Positions 31,612 through 40,476 of a stretch of DNA of 64,000 nucleotides are shown in pieces (position 1 is the stretch's first letter; every line of letters begins with the position of its first letter). A program made the position numbers and the translations under genes. This DNA is from Tepidimonas fonticaldi. Lineage in GTDB: Bacteria; Pseudomonadota; Gammaproteobacteria; Burkholderiales; Burkholderiaceae_C. The notes beneath the pieces are model-generated. The model ran no database searches, was not told the DNA's origin, and saw only the letters and a list, made by a program, of their open reading frames with translations. The stretch spans positions 62,001-126,000 of the forward strand of contig NZ_VJOO01000003.1 of the NCBI RefSeq assembly GCF_007556755.1, written 5' to 3'.

Positions 31612-32823
31612 ATGGCCAACCCCGTGCCCTCCTCCGGTCCAACACCACACGCTCCGGCGCCCGCCGCGCCCCTGCCGGGGCTGCTGTGGCTGTTTGCGGC
31701 GTGCAACTTCGTGATCGGCACTGGGGCCTTTGGCATGACGGGCTACCTGGGACCGGTGGCCGACGGACTGGGGGTCAGCGTCGGCGCCGCGGGACAGACC
31801 ATGACCGTCTACGCGCTGGCCAACGCGGTGCTGGCCCCGCTGCTGATGGCGCTCACGGCCCGCTGGCCACGGGCGTGGGTGATGCAGGGGGCGCTGGGCC
31901 TGTTCGCTTGCGGCACGCTGCTCGGCGCCGCGGCGCCCAATCTGACGGTGCTGATGGTGGGGCGGGTGCTGATGGGCGCGGGCGCGGTGTTCACCCCGAT
32001 TGCCGCCGGACTGGCCGTGCAGTTGGCGGCCCCCGAGCAGCGCGGACGGGCGCTGTCGCGCACCTTTTTGGGCATGAGCCTGAGCTATGTGCTCGGCATG
32101 CCCTATGGCGCCTGGCTGGGCCTGCAATGGGGCTGGCGCTGGCCCCTGTTGAGCGTGGGGGCGGCCGCGCTGCTGATCGGCTGGCTGCTGCACCGCCGCC
32201 TGCGCGCCGGCATGGACGCCGGCGGGACCTCGCTGCGCGGCATCGGCGCGGTGCTGCGCCGGCGCGACGTGGTGCTCGCGCTGCTGCTGACGCTGCTGTA
32301 CTTCACGGGCATCTTCGTCGTGACCGCCTACATGGGGCCGGTGCAGCTCGCGCTCAATCCGCTCACGCCGGGCGGGCTGAGCGCGCTGCTGGCCGGCATC
32401 GGCGCGGCGGGCGTGGTGGGCACCCTGGGCGGGGGCTGGGCGGCCGACCAACTGGGGCCTCGGCGCACGATCGCGCTGCTGTTGGCCTGTCTGCTATTGA
32501 CCATGATCGCCGTCCCCTGGACAGCCGGGCACCTGGCCTGGACGGCCGTCGCCTTTGCGGTGTGGACCGTCTGCGGCTTTGGGCTGATGACCCCGCAGCA
32601 GTCCCGTTTGGCGGAGCTGGCGTTCACCCAAGCCCCCCTGCTGTTGAGCCTGAACGCCTCGATGGTCTACATCGGCACGGCCCTGGGCTCCGCCATCGGC
32701 GGCGCGGCCATCCACGTCCTGGGGTTCGAACGGCTGGCGTGGCTGGGCGCGGTCTTCGTCACGGCGGCACTGCTGACCCTGGCGGTCAACACGGCACCGC
32801 CGCCGCGTCCGCGCCCGCGCTGA
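31612..32823 (+). CDS. MFS transporter, AraJ/drug-efflux type
   Basis: A 403-residue inner-membrane protein with about twelve helices. MFS signatures: GYLGPVADGLGVSVGAAGQ in helices 1-2, GRVLMGAGAVFTPIAAGLA, and GGGWAADQLGPRRT (loop 8-9 motif A-like). Similar proteins export sugars, arabinose or drugs; the substrate is unknown. ATG 31612 is chosen since the first helix begins at residue 22; the open frame further upstream has no support. Confidence 0.88.
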   Translation: MANPVPSSGPTPHAPAPAAPLPGLLWLFAACNFVIGTGAFGMTGYLGPVADGLGVSVGAAGQTMTVYALANAVLAPLLMALTARWPRAWVMQGALGLFACGTLLGAAAPNLTVLMVGRVLMGAGAVFTPIAAGLAVQLAAPEQRGRALSRTFLGMSLSYVLGMPYGAWLGLQWGWRWPLLSVGAAALLIGWLLHRRLRAGMDAGGTSLRGIGAVLRRRDVVLALLLTLLYFTGIFVVTAYMGPVQLALNPLTPGGLSALLAGIGAAGVVGTLGGGWAADQLGPRRTIALLLACLLLTMIAVPWTAGHLAWTAVAFAVWTVCGFGLMTPQQSRLAELAFTQAPLLLSLNASMVYIGTALGSAIGGAAIHVLGFERLAWLGAVFVTAALLTLAVNTAPPPRPRPR

Positions 32824-32883
32824 ATGGCGCCCGGCGTGTGGGGCTGAACGGGGGCGCGGCAGCACGGAACACCCGCCACCGCT

Positions 32884-33300
32884 ATGATGGCGGCCATGCG
32901 TCGCGCACTGGTGTGGTTGCTGCGGGCTCTGCTGCCCTGGCGGTTGTGGGCAGCGGATGCCATGGCGCTGCAGTCCTGCCACGCGCCAACGCCATCGGTG
33001 GCCACACCCATGGCCCCGCAGGACCATACGGCCTCGCACCATGCGATGCACGCCGAGGCGCCCGCGCACGATGCCGCACGGCACGCGTCGCACTCGCCGT
33101 TGGATGGGACGGCTGATCACGACTCGGCCCAGAGCCCCCACGCGGGATGCTCCCTGTGTGACATTTGTCACAACACGGCGATGGCAGCGCCTGCGACAGT
33201 GGCATTCGGCAACCCTGTCCCGCATCGCTGGGGCCTGACCCAGGCGCACCTGCCGCCGACCCCGGCGATGGCCCCGCCGCACAAACCCCCGATCGCCTGA
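32884..33300 (+). CDS. Small His-rich exported protein, DUF2946-like
   Basis: Up to 138 residues, starting MMAAMRRALVWLLRALLPWR; the likely start is one of the first two ATGs or ATG 32896. Signal-like N-terminus, then many His residues (SHHAMHAEA and AARHASHSPLD) and the motif CSLCDICHNTAMA, which resembles the CxxC and CH of DUF2946 proteins of copper clusters. It lies first in the copper run, 70 bases before the TolC-like gene. Probably a periplasmic copper-binding protein. Confidence 0.72.
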   Translation: MMAAMRRALVWLLRALLPWRLWAADAMALQSCHAPTPSVATPMAPQDHTASHHAMHAEAPAHDAARHASHSPLDGTADHDSAQSPHAGCSLCDICHNTAMAAPATVAFGNPVPHRWGLTQAHLPPTPAMAPPHKPPIA

Positions 33301-33370
33301 ACCGGCCCGCGTTCCGTCGCCGGCGGCCTGGTGCGCCGCCGCGCGCCCGTCCCGTTTCCGGAGATCGTTC

Positions 33371-34717
33371 ATGCCCCGTGCTCATCCCGGGCGGCGTGGG
33401 TGGGGTCTGCTGCTGTTGGCGGCCCTGACCACCGCGCACGCCCAGATACCCCATGTTCACCCCGGTGGCTCGCCCCCCGGCACGTCCACCCCCGCAGCCC
33501 GTGCGGCCCCATCGGCTCCAACGGCTCCAACGGCCCCGCCATCCGGCCCGCCGCCGGCGGGGGACGCCCCCACCGACCCCGCCACCGCGTGGCGCGCGGC
33601 CAACGACGCCGTCGGGGCTTTCCCGCGCGGACACGCCGACATCCTGCGCTGGGAACAGGCCCAGGGCCTTGGCCCGCGCCCGGCACCCGCGCCCGACACC
33701 GCCACCTGGTCCCTGGACGAGGTGGTCCGTCGCGCCCTGCTGGCGCGTCCCGATCTGCTCGTCACCCCAGGGTTGGGGACGACCGAGCGGCTGCGCCTGG
33801 CGCAGGCCGCGGCGGCCGTCGTCCGGGATGCGCAAGCCGCCTGGATCGAGGCGGTGGCGGCGCGCCAGGTGCGCCGGCTGGCCCAGGACGCCCACACCGC
33901 CGCCGACGCGGGAGCCGAGCTGGCCCGGCGCATGCGCCAGACCGGCAACTTCAGCGCCGAGCGGCAAGGGCGCGAAACCCTGCCGCTGTGGGACGCCGAC
34001 GCGCGTGTGGAGCACGCCATCGCGGCCGAACAGCAGGCCGTGGTGCGGCTGTGGCAGCAGATCGGTGGCGGCGAATCCCCCGAAGCCCTGGCGCGCCACC
34101 TGCCCGACACCCTGCCCGCGCGGCCCAGCCTGGCGGCAACCGATGTCCGCGCCACCTGGGCCGCCCAGGTACGCGAGCGGCACCCCGACTGGCGCCGCCT
34201 GCAGCTCGACGCCCAGCGGCAGCGCGCCGCGTTGCCCCCGGGTGCCTGGGACGAACTACAGACCGCCTGGGCGCAGGCCGTCGCGCGCGGCCTGCCGGAC
34301 GCTCCGCGGTGGGATCCGACCGCCCCGCGCTGGCCGCACGCCTGGGACCAGGCGCTGGCGGCGCACGCCGCGCTGACACGGCTGGAGCGCCGGCTGGACG
34401 GCGACCTCGACCTCGCATGGGCCAACGCCCGACGCGCCGCGGAACGGGCCGAACGCCAGCGCCACCGCGTCCTGCCCGCCCTGCAGGCGCTGGAGGAAGA
34501 AACCCTGCTGCGCTACAACGGCATGCTGGCCAGCACCTGGGAGGTGCTCGCCGCCGCGCGCGAGCGCATCGCCGCCCAGCAGGCGGCGGTCACCGCCGAA
34601 CGCGACGCCTGGCTGGCCTGGCTGGACCTGCAAGCCGTGCTGGCCGGCCTGCCGCTGAGCGAACGGGCCATGCCTGCCCCTGCCGATGCCCCCGCCACCC
34701 CCGCGAAAGGCCACTGA
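33371..34717 (+). CDS. TolC-like outer-membrane/periplasmic channel protein
   Basis: A 448-residue protein with signal peptide (about 1-25), a Pro/Ala/Thr-rich low-complexity N-terminal stretch (about 30-65), then long amphipathic helices rich in Ala, Arg and Gln (LARRMRQTGNFSAERQGRET, DLAWANARRAAERAERQRHR) typical of the outer membrane factor (OEP/TolC) fold. The N-terminal half has diverged and only the second half is clearly TolC-like. No RND pump or membrane-fusion gene is adjacent; the gene leads directly (2 bases) into the multicopper oxidase, as in some CopAB-like clusters. Confident only in the general fold. Confidence 0.7.
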   Translation: MPRAHPGRRGWGLLLLAALTTAHAQIPHVHPGGSPPGTSTPAARAAPSAPTAPTAPPSGPPPAGDAPTDPATAWRAANDAVGAFPRGHADILRWEQAQGLGPRPAPAPDTATWSLDEVVRRALLARPDLLVTPGLGTTERLRLAQAAAAVVRDAQAAWIEAVAARQVRRLAQDAHTAADAGAELARRMRQTGNFSAERQGRETLPLWDADARVEHAIAAEQQAVVRLWQQIGGGESPEALARHLPDTLPARPSLAATDVRATWAAQVRERHPDWRRLQLDAQRQRAALPPGAWDELQTAWAQAVARGLPDAPRWDPTAPRWPHAWDQALAAHAALTRLERRLDGDLDLAWANARRAAERAERQRHRVLPALQALEEETLLRYNGMLASTWEVLAAARERIAAQQAAVTAERDAWLAWLDLQAVLAGLPLSERAMPAPADAPATPAKGH

Positions 34718-34719
34718 CC

Positions 34720-36180
34720 ATGGAACGCCGCCGATTTTTTGCGCAGGCACTCGCCGGCACCGCTGCCGTGGCCAGTGCCGCCGTGGCCCGCCACGCCCTG
34801 GCCGGCCTGCCCGAGCCCGTCATCCGCACCGGCACCGACACCGCCGGGCCGTGGATCCCGCCCGGTGTCACCGGCGCCGGCCGTCCCTACCGCCCCGTCG
34901 TCACGCTCAACGGCTGGACGCTGCCGTTTCGACTGAAGGACGGTGTCAAGGAGTTCCACCTGGTGGCCGAACCGGTGGTGCGCGAGTTTGCGCCCGGCTT
35001 CACGGTCAATCTGTGGGGCTACAACGGTGCCAGTCCCGGCCCCACCATCGAGGTGGTGGAAGGCGACCGGGTGCGCATCTACGTCACCAACCGGCTGCCC
35101 GAGCACACCACCATCCACTGGCACGGCCAGCGCCTGCCCAACGGCATGGACGGCGTGGGGGGCCTGAACCAGCCGCAAATCCCGCCCGGCAAGACCTACG
35201 TCTACGAGTTCGTCGCCCGCCGCCCGGGCACCTTCATGTACCACCCGCATGCGGACGAGATGGTGCAAATGGCCATGGGCATGATGGGCTTCTGGGTCAC
35301 GCACCCCAAGGGCCGACACCCCTGGATCGCCGAGGTGGACCGCGACTACTGCTTCCTGCTCAACGCCTTCGACGTCACGCCGGGCGCGCGCACCCCCAAC
35401 GTCAACACCATGCTCGACTTCAACATCTGGGCCTGGAACAGCCGCGTCTTCCCCGGCATCGACCCGCTGGTGGCGCGCCTGGGCGAGCGTGTGCGCGTGC
35501 GCATCGGCAACCTGACCATGACCAACCACCCCATCCACATCCACGGCATCGAGTTCGAGGTCACCGGCACCGACGGCGGCCCCACCCGCCCGGAGTCGCG
35601 TTGGATGGAGGTGACCGCCGACATCGCCGTGGGGCAGATGCGGCAGATCGAATTCGTCGCCGACGAGGAGGGCGACTGGGCCATGCACTGCCACAAGAGC
35701 CACCACACCATGGGCGCCATGGGCCACGGGGTGCCCACGATGATCGGCGTGGATCACCGCGGCCTGGTGCAGCGCATCCAGCGCGTCGTGCCCGACTACA
35801 TGGTCATGGGCGAACGCGGCATGGCCGACATGGGCGAGATGGAAATGCCCCTGCCCGACAATACCTTCCCGATGATGACCGGTACCGGCCCCTACGGCCC
35901 GGTCGAGATGGGCGGCATGTTCACGACCCTGAAGGTGCGCCGCGACCAGGCCCCGGGCGACTACCGCGACCCGGGCTGGTACCGCCAACCGCCGGGCACC
36001 CAGGCGCGCCCGGTCGAGATGACCGAGGCCCCCGCTCTGGCGCCGGCCGGTGCGCCGCAGGGCGCCGGCCACGGCCACCATGGCCACCATGGCCACCATG
36101 CCAACCCCGCCGCTCCCACCACGCCCGCCCCCTTCGACGCCCGCAAACCCACCGGAGGACACCATGGCCACCCCCACTGA
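34720..36180 (+). CDS. Periplasmic multicopper oxidase, CopA/CueO type
   Basis: A 486-residue oxidase that converts Cu(I) to the less toxic Cu(II). Tat signal with RRRFF in the first residues. Copper ligands: HWHG (about 137), HPHAD, NHPIHIHG, and HCHKSHHTMGAM (type-1 Cys-His-Met pattern). The C-terminus (residues about 440-486) is a His/Gly-rich tail with repeated GHHGHHGHH that can bind copper. It starts 3 bases after the TolC-like stop and overlaps the next gene's start by 17 bases, so translation is coupled. Confidence 0.92.
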   Translation: MERRRFFAQALAGTAAVASAAVARHALAGLPEPVIRTGTDTAGPWIPPGVTGAGRPYRPVVTLNGWTLPFRLKDGVKEFHLVAEPVVREFAPGFTVNLWGYNGASPGPTIEVVEGDRVRIYVTNRLPEHTTIHWHGQRLPNGMDGVGGLNQPQIPPGKTYVYEFVARRPGTFMYHPHADEMVQMAMGMMGFWVTHPKGRHPWIAEVDRDYCFLLNAFDVTPGARTPNVNTMLDFNIWAWNSRVFPGIDPLVARLGERVRVRIGNLTMTNHPIHIHGIEFEVTGTDGGPTRPESRWMEVTADIAVGQMRQIEFVADEEGDWAMHCHKSHHTMGAMGHGVPTMIGVDHRGLVQRIQRVVPDYMVMGERGMADMGEMEMPLPDNTFPMMTGTGPYGPVEMGGMFTTLKVRRDQAPGDYRDPGWYRQPPGTQARPVEMTEAPALAPAGAPQGAGHGHHGHHGHHANPAAPTTPAPFDARKPTGGHHGHPH

Positions 36181-36691
36181 CCCCCTGCGCCGTGCGCTGC
36201 TGGCCGGCCTGTCGGCCCTGCCCCTGCTGGCCACCGCCCATGGACCACAGAGCCACGCCTCGCATCCCCGCGCCGCCGCGCTGCCCCCGGAGCAAAAGCC
36301 CTGGGGCATCGCGGGTGACCCCGCGCGCGTGACCCGCACCATCGAAATCCGCATGGGCGACGACATGCGCTTTCAACCCGACCGCCTGGCCGTGCGCGAA
36401 GGCGAGACACTGCGCCTGCGCGCCGTCAACCGCGGGCGGGTGATGCACGAGATCGTGATCGGCACGCCCGAGGAACTCGCCGCCCACGCAGAGCTCATGA
36501 AAAAACACCCCGGCATGGAGCACGACGAACCGCACATGGCCCATGTCCCGCCCGGGCGGCGCGGCGATATCGTCTGGCACTTCAACCGCCCCGGCGACTT
36601 CGCGTTTGCGTGCCTGATCGCCGGCCACTTCGAAGCGGGCATGGTCGGCCGCATCCGGGTCGAGCCCGCTGCACAGGAGAAGACACCATGA
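36164..36691 (+). CDS. Cupredoxin-domain copper protein
   Basis: A 175-residue protein with signal peptide (PLRRALLAGLSALPLLATA) and a cupredoxin fold in the second half: VMHEIVIG (His ligand), then CLIAGHFEAGM (Cys-x4-His-x4-Met, a blue-copper site). The motif MRFQPDRLAVREGETLRLRA is typical. GGAGG precedes ATG 36164, which overlaps the stop of the oxidase gene by 17 bases. Likely a periplasmic copper carrier to or from the oxidase. Confidence 0.85.
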   Translation: MATPTDPLRRALLAGLSALPLLATAHGPQSHASHPRAAALPPEQKPWGIAGDPARVTRTIEIRMGDDMRFQPDRLAVREGETLRLRAVNRGRVMHEIVIGTPEELAAHAELMKKHPGMEHDEPHMAHVPPGRRGDIVWHFNRPGDFAFACLIAGHFEAGMVGRIRVEPAAQEKTP

Positions 36692-37404
36692 AACGACGCG
36701 ACTGGATGCGCTGGGGCGCAGCATGGCTGGCCGCCTCGGGCACGGGGCTGGGCATGGCCCAACCCGCCGCCCCCCTGGTGGAGGTGTGGAAAGACCCCCA
36801 ATGCGGCTGCTGCAACGACTGGATTCGCCACCTGGAGGCCAACGGTTTTCGAGTCCAGGCCTTTGACAGCGGTAACGCCGGCATGCGCCAGCGGCTGGGC
36901 ATGCCGCAGGCGCTCGGCTCCTGCCACACGGCCCGGGTGGGTGGTTATGTGGTCGAGGGCCATGTGCCTGCGGGGGACATCCAGCGCCTGCTGCGCGAGC
37001 GGCCTGCGGCGCTGGGCCTGTCGGTGCCGCGCATGCCGGTGGGCAGCCCCGGCATGGACGGCCCCGAGTACGGCAACCGCCGCGACCCCTACGACGTGCT
37101 GCTCGTGCAGCGCGACGGCTCCACCCGGGTGTATGCCAGCTACCACCAGACGCAGTCGGCCGCCCCGGCGGCCACCGCCGACCGCTGGGCCGAAGGCGAG
37201 GTGCGGCGCATCGACACCGCGGCGCGCAAGATCACTGTGCGCCACGGCGACATCCCCGATCTGGACATGCCGCCGATGACCATGGTGTTCCAGGTGCGCG
37301 ATCCAGCCCTTCTGCAGGGGCTGCAACCGGGGGCACGGGTGCGGTTTCGCGCGCAGAAGGCCGATGGGGCCTACATCGTGACCGACATCAAAGCGGCCCC
37401 GTGA
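36688..37404 (+). CDS. DUF411 protein fused to a CusF-like copper-binding domain
   Basis: A 238-residue exported protein. A signal peptide ([14 protein letters not shown]) is followed by DUF411, with the motif CGCCNDW and [11 protein letters not shown] at about 40-140. The last 60 residues form a CusF-like OB-fold, [20 protein letters not shown], with His and Met ligands (MTM) but Met where CusF has the copper-capping Trp. DUF411 proteins bind metals, so the fusion supplies two copper sites. It overlaps the cupredoxin stop by 4 bases (ATGA), closing the copper operon. Confidence 0.85.
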   Translation: MKRRDWMRWGAAWLAASGTGLGMAQPAAPLVEVWKDPQCGCCNDWIRHLEANGFRVQAFDSGNAGMRQRLGMPQALGSCHTARVGGYVVEGHVPAGDIQRLLRERPAALGLSVPRMPVGSPGMDGPEYGNRRDPYDVLLVQRDGSTRVYASYHQTQSAAPAATADRWAEGEVRRIDTAARKITVRHGDIPDLDMPPMTMVFQVRDPALLQGLQPGARVRFRAQKADGAYIVTDIKAAP

Positions 37405-37426
37405 CGTCTGCGCTAGGATGGGCGTC

Positions 37427-38092
37427 ATGACTTCGTTCATCGATGCCACCCTGATCACCGCCGACAACGCCCTGCGCACGTTGTTCGCCCCCCACCGCGC
37501 CGCGCGACCGACGCCCGCCGTGTCCGCCGAGCGGCAGGCCGAGGCCGCGCAGATGACCGAGTCGGAACGCCGCCTCTCCGGGGCGCTGATGCGCGTCAAC
37601 CACGTGGGCGAAATCTGCGCGCAGGCGCTCTACACCGGACAGGCGCTGGCGGCCCGGCTGGGCCCCGGCCGTCCGGAGGAGCGCGAACGCACCGCCCGCC
37701 ACCTGGAGGCCGCCGGGCAGGACGAGACCGATCACCTGGCATGGTGCCAGCAGCGGCTGGACGAGCTGGGCGACCGCCGCTCGCTGCTCGCGCCACTGTG
37801 GTACGCCGGGGCGCTGACCATCGGCGTGGCGGCCGGTCTGGCCGGGCGCGGCATCAGCCTGGGCTTCGTCGTCGAGACCGAACGCCAGGTCGAGGCCCAC
37901 TTGGACGGCCATCTGGACCGCCTGCCGGCGCGCGACCATCCGTCGCAGGCCATCGTGGCGCAAATGAAGGCCGACGAAATCCGCCATGCGCGCGATGCGC
38001 AGCAGGCCGGCGGTGTGGAGCTGCCGCCCCCCGTGAAGTGGGCGATGCGCGCCGCCGCCAAGGTCATGACGACGGTCGCACACCGGATCTGA
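37427..38092 (+). CDS. coq7: 2-polyprenyl-3-methyl-6-methoxy-1,4-benzoquinone monooxygenase (Coq7)
   Basis: A 221-residue di-iron hydroxylase of ubiquinone biosynthesis, catalysing the last hydroxylation of the ring. Ligand motifs: [14 protein letters not shown] (E, E and H), [14 protein letters not shown] (ExxH), [11 protein letters not shown] and DEIRHARDA. The length and the alpha-helical layout are those of bacterial Coq7. ATG 37427 follows AGGA by 8 bases; the longer frame to 37418 starts GTG-like upstream. It may be co-transcribed with the copper run only by readthrough. Confidence 0.93.
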   Translation: MTSFIDATLITADNALRTLFAPHRAARPTPAVSAERQAEAAQMTESERRLSGALMRVNHVGEICAQALYTGQALAARLGPGRPEERERTARHLEAAGQDETDHLAWCQQRLDELGDRRSLLAPLWYAGALTIGVAAGLAGRGISLGFVVETERQVEAHLDGHLDRLPARDHPSQAIVAQMKADEIRHARDAQQAGGVELPPPVKWAMRAAAKVMTTVAHRI

Positions 38093-38101
38093 CCGCGCGG
38101 G

Positions 38102-38554
38102 TCAGTCCACTTCGATCAGCTCGTAGCTGGTCGTGATCTGCGCCGTCTTGCCCAGCATGATGCTGGCGGAGCAGTATTTTTCGTGGCTGAGCTGGATGGC
38201 GCGCTCGAGCGCGGACGCCGGGATGCCCTTGCCGTGCACCACGAAGTGCATGTGGATCGAGGTGAACACCTTGGGCTCGGTCTCGGCCCGGGTGGCGGAC
38301 ATCTTGACCTGACAGCCCCGCACGTCGTGCCGGCCACGCTTGAGGATCATCACGATGTCGAACGAGGTGCAGCCGCCGGTTCCGGCCAGCAGCAGCTCCA
38401 TGGGCCGGGGCGCCAGGTTGGCGCCGCTGGTCTCGGGCTTGGTGGGGTCCGCGGCCCCGTCCATCGCCACGATGTGACCGCTGCCGGTCGCGGCCACGAA
38501 ACCCATGTTGGAGCCGGCGCCCGCGGCGCCGGTCCAGGTGACGGTGCATTCCAT
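38102..38554 (-). CDS. OsmC family peroxiredoxin-like protein
   Basis: A 150-residue OsmC/YhfA-like protein that reduces hydroperoxides using a cysteine pair. First Cys in GGCTSFDIVMIL and second in KYCSASIML, with Arg/Glu-containing motifs PRPMELLLAG. ATG 38554 begins MECTVTW. Convergent with coq7 (10 bases). A promoter-like TATAAT on the opposite strand begins 60 bases upstream of its start. Confidence 0.88.
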   Translation of the reverse strand: MECTVTWTGAAGAGSNMGFVAATGSGHIVAMDGAADPTKPETSGANLAPRPMELLLAGTGGCTSFDIVMILKRGRHDVRGCQVKMSATRAETEPKVFTSIHMHFVVHGKGIPASALERAIQLSHEKYCSASIMLGKTAQITTSYELIEVD

Positions 38555-38614
38555 CCAACTGTCTCCAAAACGACACGGCGCAGACAAGCATGCTGCACCG
38601 CAATATAAGCGGTG

Positions 38615-38620
38615 TATAAT
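38615..38620 (+). promoter_or_regulatory. Sigma-70 -10 box (TATAAT)
   Basis: A consensus TATAAT, with a weak -35 (TGCTGC near 38591-38596). The start would be near 38627. It drives the region toward the terminator at 38719-38750 and the ilvA gene beyond. Confidence 0.55.
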
Positions 38621-38626
38621 ACGTGC

Positions 38627-38750
38627 CATTGTACGACGCGCTCGACGCATGACCGGTGTCGTCGTCGGGGCCTCGTGGCCCGGCAACGGTTGTCTCCTCT
38701 GCCCTCTATGGGTGGTTCAAGGCCCAGGCATCGCGCCTGGGCCTTTTTTT
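38627..38750 (+). ncRNA. Probable small RNA or ilvA leader with intrinsic terminator
   Basis: The segment lies between a consensus -10 box and a textbook intrinsic terminator: stem GGCCCAGGC (38721-38729) and GCCTGGGCC (38735-38743) with loop ATCGC, extended by two A-T pairs, then seven Ts ending at 38750. It contains a second small stem GGGCC-TCGT-GGCCC. An ATG at 38649 opens a Val-rich frame (about 3 Val in a row, then a Leu-Leu pair) without a stop before ilvA, so a leader peptide is not convincing. It can be a stand-alone small RNA or an attenuator of ilvA, whose start is 88 bases downstream. No family recognised. Confidence 0.55.
38719..38750 (+). terminator. Rho-independent terminator upstream of ilvA
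   Basis: An 11-pair stem (AAGGCCCAGGC with GCCTGGGCCTT), 5-base loop, followed by an uninterrupted T7 run. The strongest intrinsic terminator in the window. Confidence 0.85.
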
Positions 38751-38837
38751 CGTGCCCAGCCCCGCTGCGACGGGCTGCGGTCGGCCGGGCACCGCATCCG
38801 TGCGCCGTATGATTGCGCGGACCCATCCGGAATCGCC

Positions 38838-40421
38838 ATGCCTGCCCAGTCCCCCGCCTGCCCCGATCCCACCCCGCTGACCCCGCAGGACTATCTGAAG
38901 AAGATCCTCACCGCGCGCGTGTATGACGTGGCGCGCGAAACGCCGCTGGAGCCGGCGCGCAACCTCAGCCGCCGCCTGCACAACAAGGTGCTGCTCAAGC
39001 GCGAGGATCAGCAGCCGGTGTTCAGCTTCAAGCTGCGCGGCGCCTACAACAAGCTGGCGCACCTGTCGGCCGAGCAGCTGCAGCGCGGCGTCATCTGCGC
39101 CTCGGCCGGCAACCACGCGCAGGGCGTGGCCCTGGGCGCGCACAAGCTCGGCGCGCGCGCCGTCATCGTCATGCCCACCACCACGCCGCAGGTCAAGATC
39201 GACGCTGTGCGCGCGCTGGGCGGCGAGGTGGTGCTGCACGGCGACAGCTATTCGGACGCCGCGCAGCACGCCGCGGAGCTGGCGCGCCGCGAGGGTCTCA
39301 CCTTCGTGCACCCGTTCGACGACCCCGACGTCATCGCCGGCCAGGGCACCATCGCGATGGAGATGCTGCGCCAGCTGCAGGGTCTGGGCTCCAACCGGCT
39401 CGACGCGGTGTTCGTCGCCATCGGCGGCGGCGGCCTGATCGCCGGCGTGGCCAACTACCTCAAGGCCGTGCGACCCGACATCCGCGTCATCGGCGTGCAG
39501 ATGAGCGACTCCGACGCCATGCTGCGCTCGGTGCGCGCGGGCCAGCGCGTGCAGCTGGCCGACGTCGGGCTGTTTTCGGATGGCACCGCGGTCAAGCTGG
39601 TCGGCGAGGAGACCTTCCGCATCGCGCGCGAGCTGGTCGACGGCTACGTCACGGTGGACACCGACGAGGTCTGCGCCGCGATCAAGGACGTGTTCGTCGA
39701 CACGCGCAGCATCGTCGAGCCGGCCGGCGCGATGGCGGTGGCGGCGATCAAGAAGCACGTCGCCGAGCACAAGACGCGCGGCGAGACCTACGCCGCCATC
39801 CTGTGCGGCGCCAACATGAACTTCGACCGGCTGCGCTTCGTCGCCGAGCGTGCCGAGGTCGGCGAGGAGCGCGAGGCGCTGTTCGCCGTCACCATCCCCG
39901 AGGAGCGCGGCAGCTTTCTGCGCTTTTTGCAGGCCATCGGCTCGCTGCCCGGCGGCCCGCGCAACGTCACCGAGTTCAACTACCGCATCCACGACGCCAG
40001 GGTGGCGCACGTGTTCGTGGGGCTCACCACCCACGGCAAGGGTGAAAGCGCCAAGATCGCCGCCGCCTTCGAGCGGCAGGGCTTCGCGACCCTGGACCTC
40101 ACGCACGACGACCTGGCGCAGGAGCACATCCGCCACATGGTTGGCGGCCACTCGCCGCTGGCGCAGGACGAGCGGCTGCTGCGCTTCATCTTCCCGGAGC
40201 GGCCCGGCGCGCTGCTGAAGTTCCTGACGCTGATGCGCCCGAGCTGGAACATCAGCCTGTTCCACTACCGCAACCAGGGCGCCGACTACGGCCGCATCCT
40301 GGTCGGCCTGCAGGTGCCGCCCAAGGACGGCAAAGCGTTCGAGCGCTTCCTGCGCGAGCTCGGCTACCCCTACGTCGAGGAGACCGACAACCCGGTCTAC
40401 CGGCTGTTCCTGCGGGGGTGA
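38838..40421 (+). CDS. ilvA: Threonine ammonia-lyase (threonine dehydratase), biosynthetic
   Basis: A 527-residue PLP enzyme converting threonine to 2-oxobutanoate, first step of isoleucine synthesis. The PLP Lys lies in FSFKLRGAYNKL, the glycine-rich phosphate loop in FVAIGGGGLIAGVA. Two ACT-like regulatory domains occupy about 335-520 (NMNFDRLRFVAERAEVGE onward; second part RLLRFIFPERPGALLKFL), so it is the isoleucine-inhibited form. ATG 38838 lies 88 bases after a terminator hairpin, suggesting regulation by attenuation or readthrough. Monocistronic. Confidence 0.94.
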   Translation: MPAQSPACPDPTPLTPQDYLKKILTARVYDVARETPLEPARNLSRRLHNKVLLKREDQQPVFSFKLRGAYNKLAHLSAEQLQRGVICASAGNHAQGVALGAHKLGARAVIVMPTTTPQVKIDAVRALGGEVVLHGDSYSDAAQHAAELARREGLTFVHPFDDPDVIAGQGTIAMEMLRQLQGLGSNRLDAVFVAIGGGGLIAGVANYLKAVRPDIRVIGVQMSDSDAMLRSVRAGQRVQLADVGLFSDGTAVKLVGEETFRIARELVDGYVTVDTDEVCAAIKDVFVDTRSIVEPAGAMAVAAIKKHVAEHKTRGETYAAILCGANMNFDRLRFVAERAEVGEEREALFAVTIPEERGSFLRFLQAIGSLPGGPRNVTEFNYRIHDARVAHVFVGLTTHGKGESAKIAAAFERQGFATLDLTHDDLAQEHIRHMVGGHSPLAQDERLLRFIFPERPGALLKFLTLMRPSWNISLFHYRNQGADYGRILVGLQVPPKDGKAFERFLRELGYPYVEETDNPVYRLFLRG

Positions 40422-40476
40422 GGGGGTCGGCACCCTCGCCCGTCGGGCGGCTGCGAAGCGCGGGCTGACGACCGCC

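Noticed and set aside
38505..38837. A longer IlvA or a leader peptide starting at 38649
   Set aside because: The frame crosses a strong intrinsic terminator, has no ribosome-binding site, and gives no family sequence; the true ilvA start is ATG 38838.
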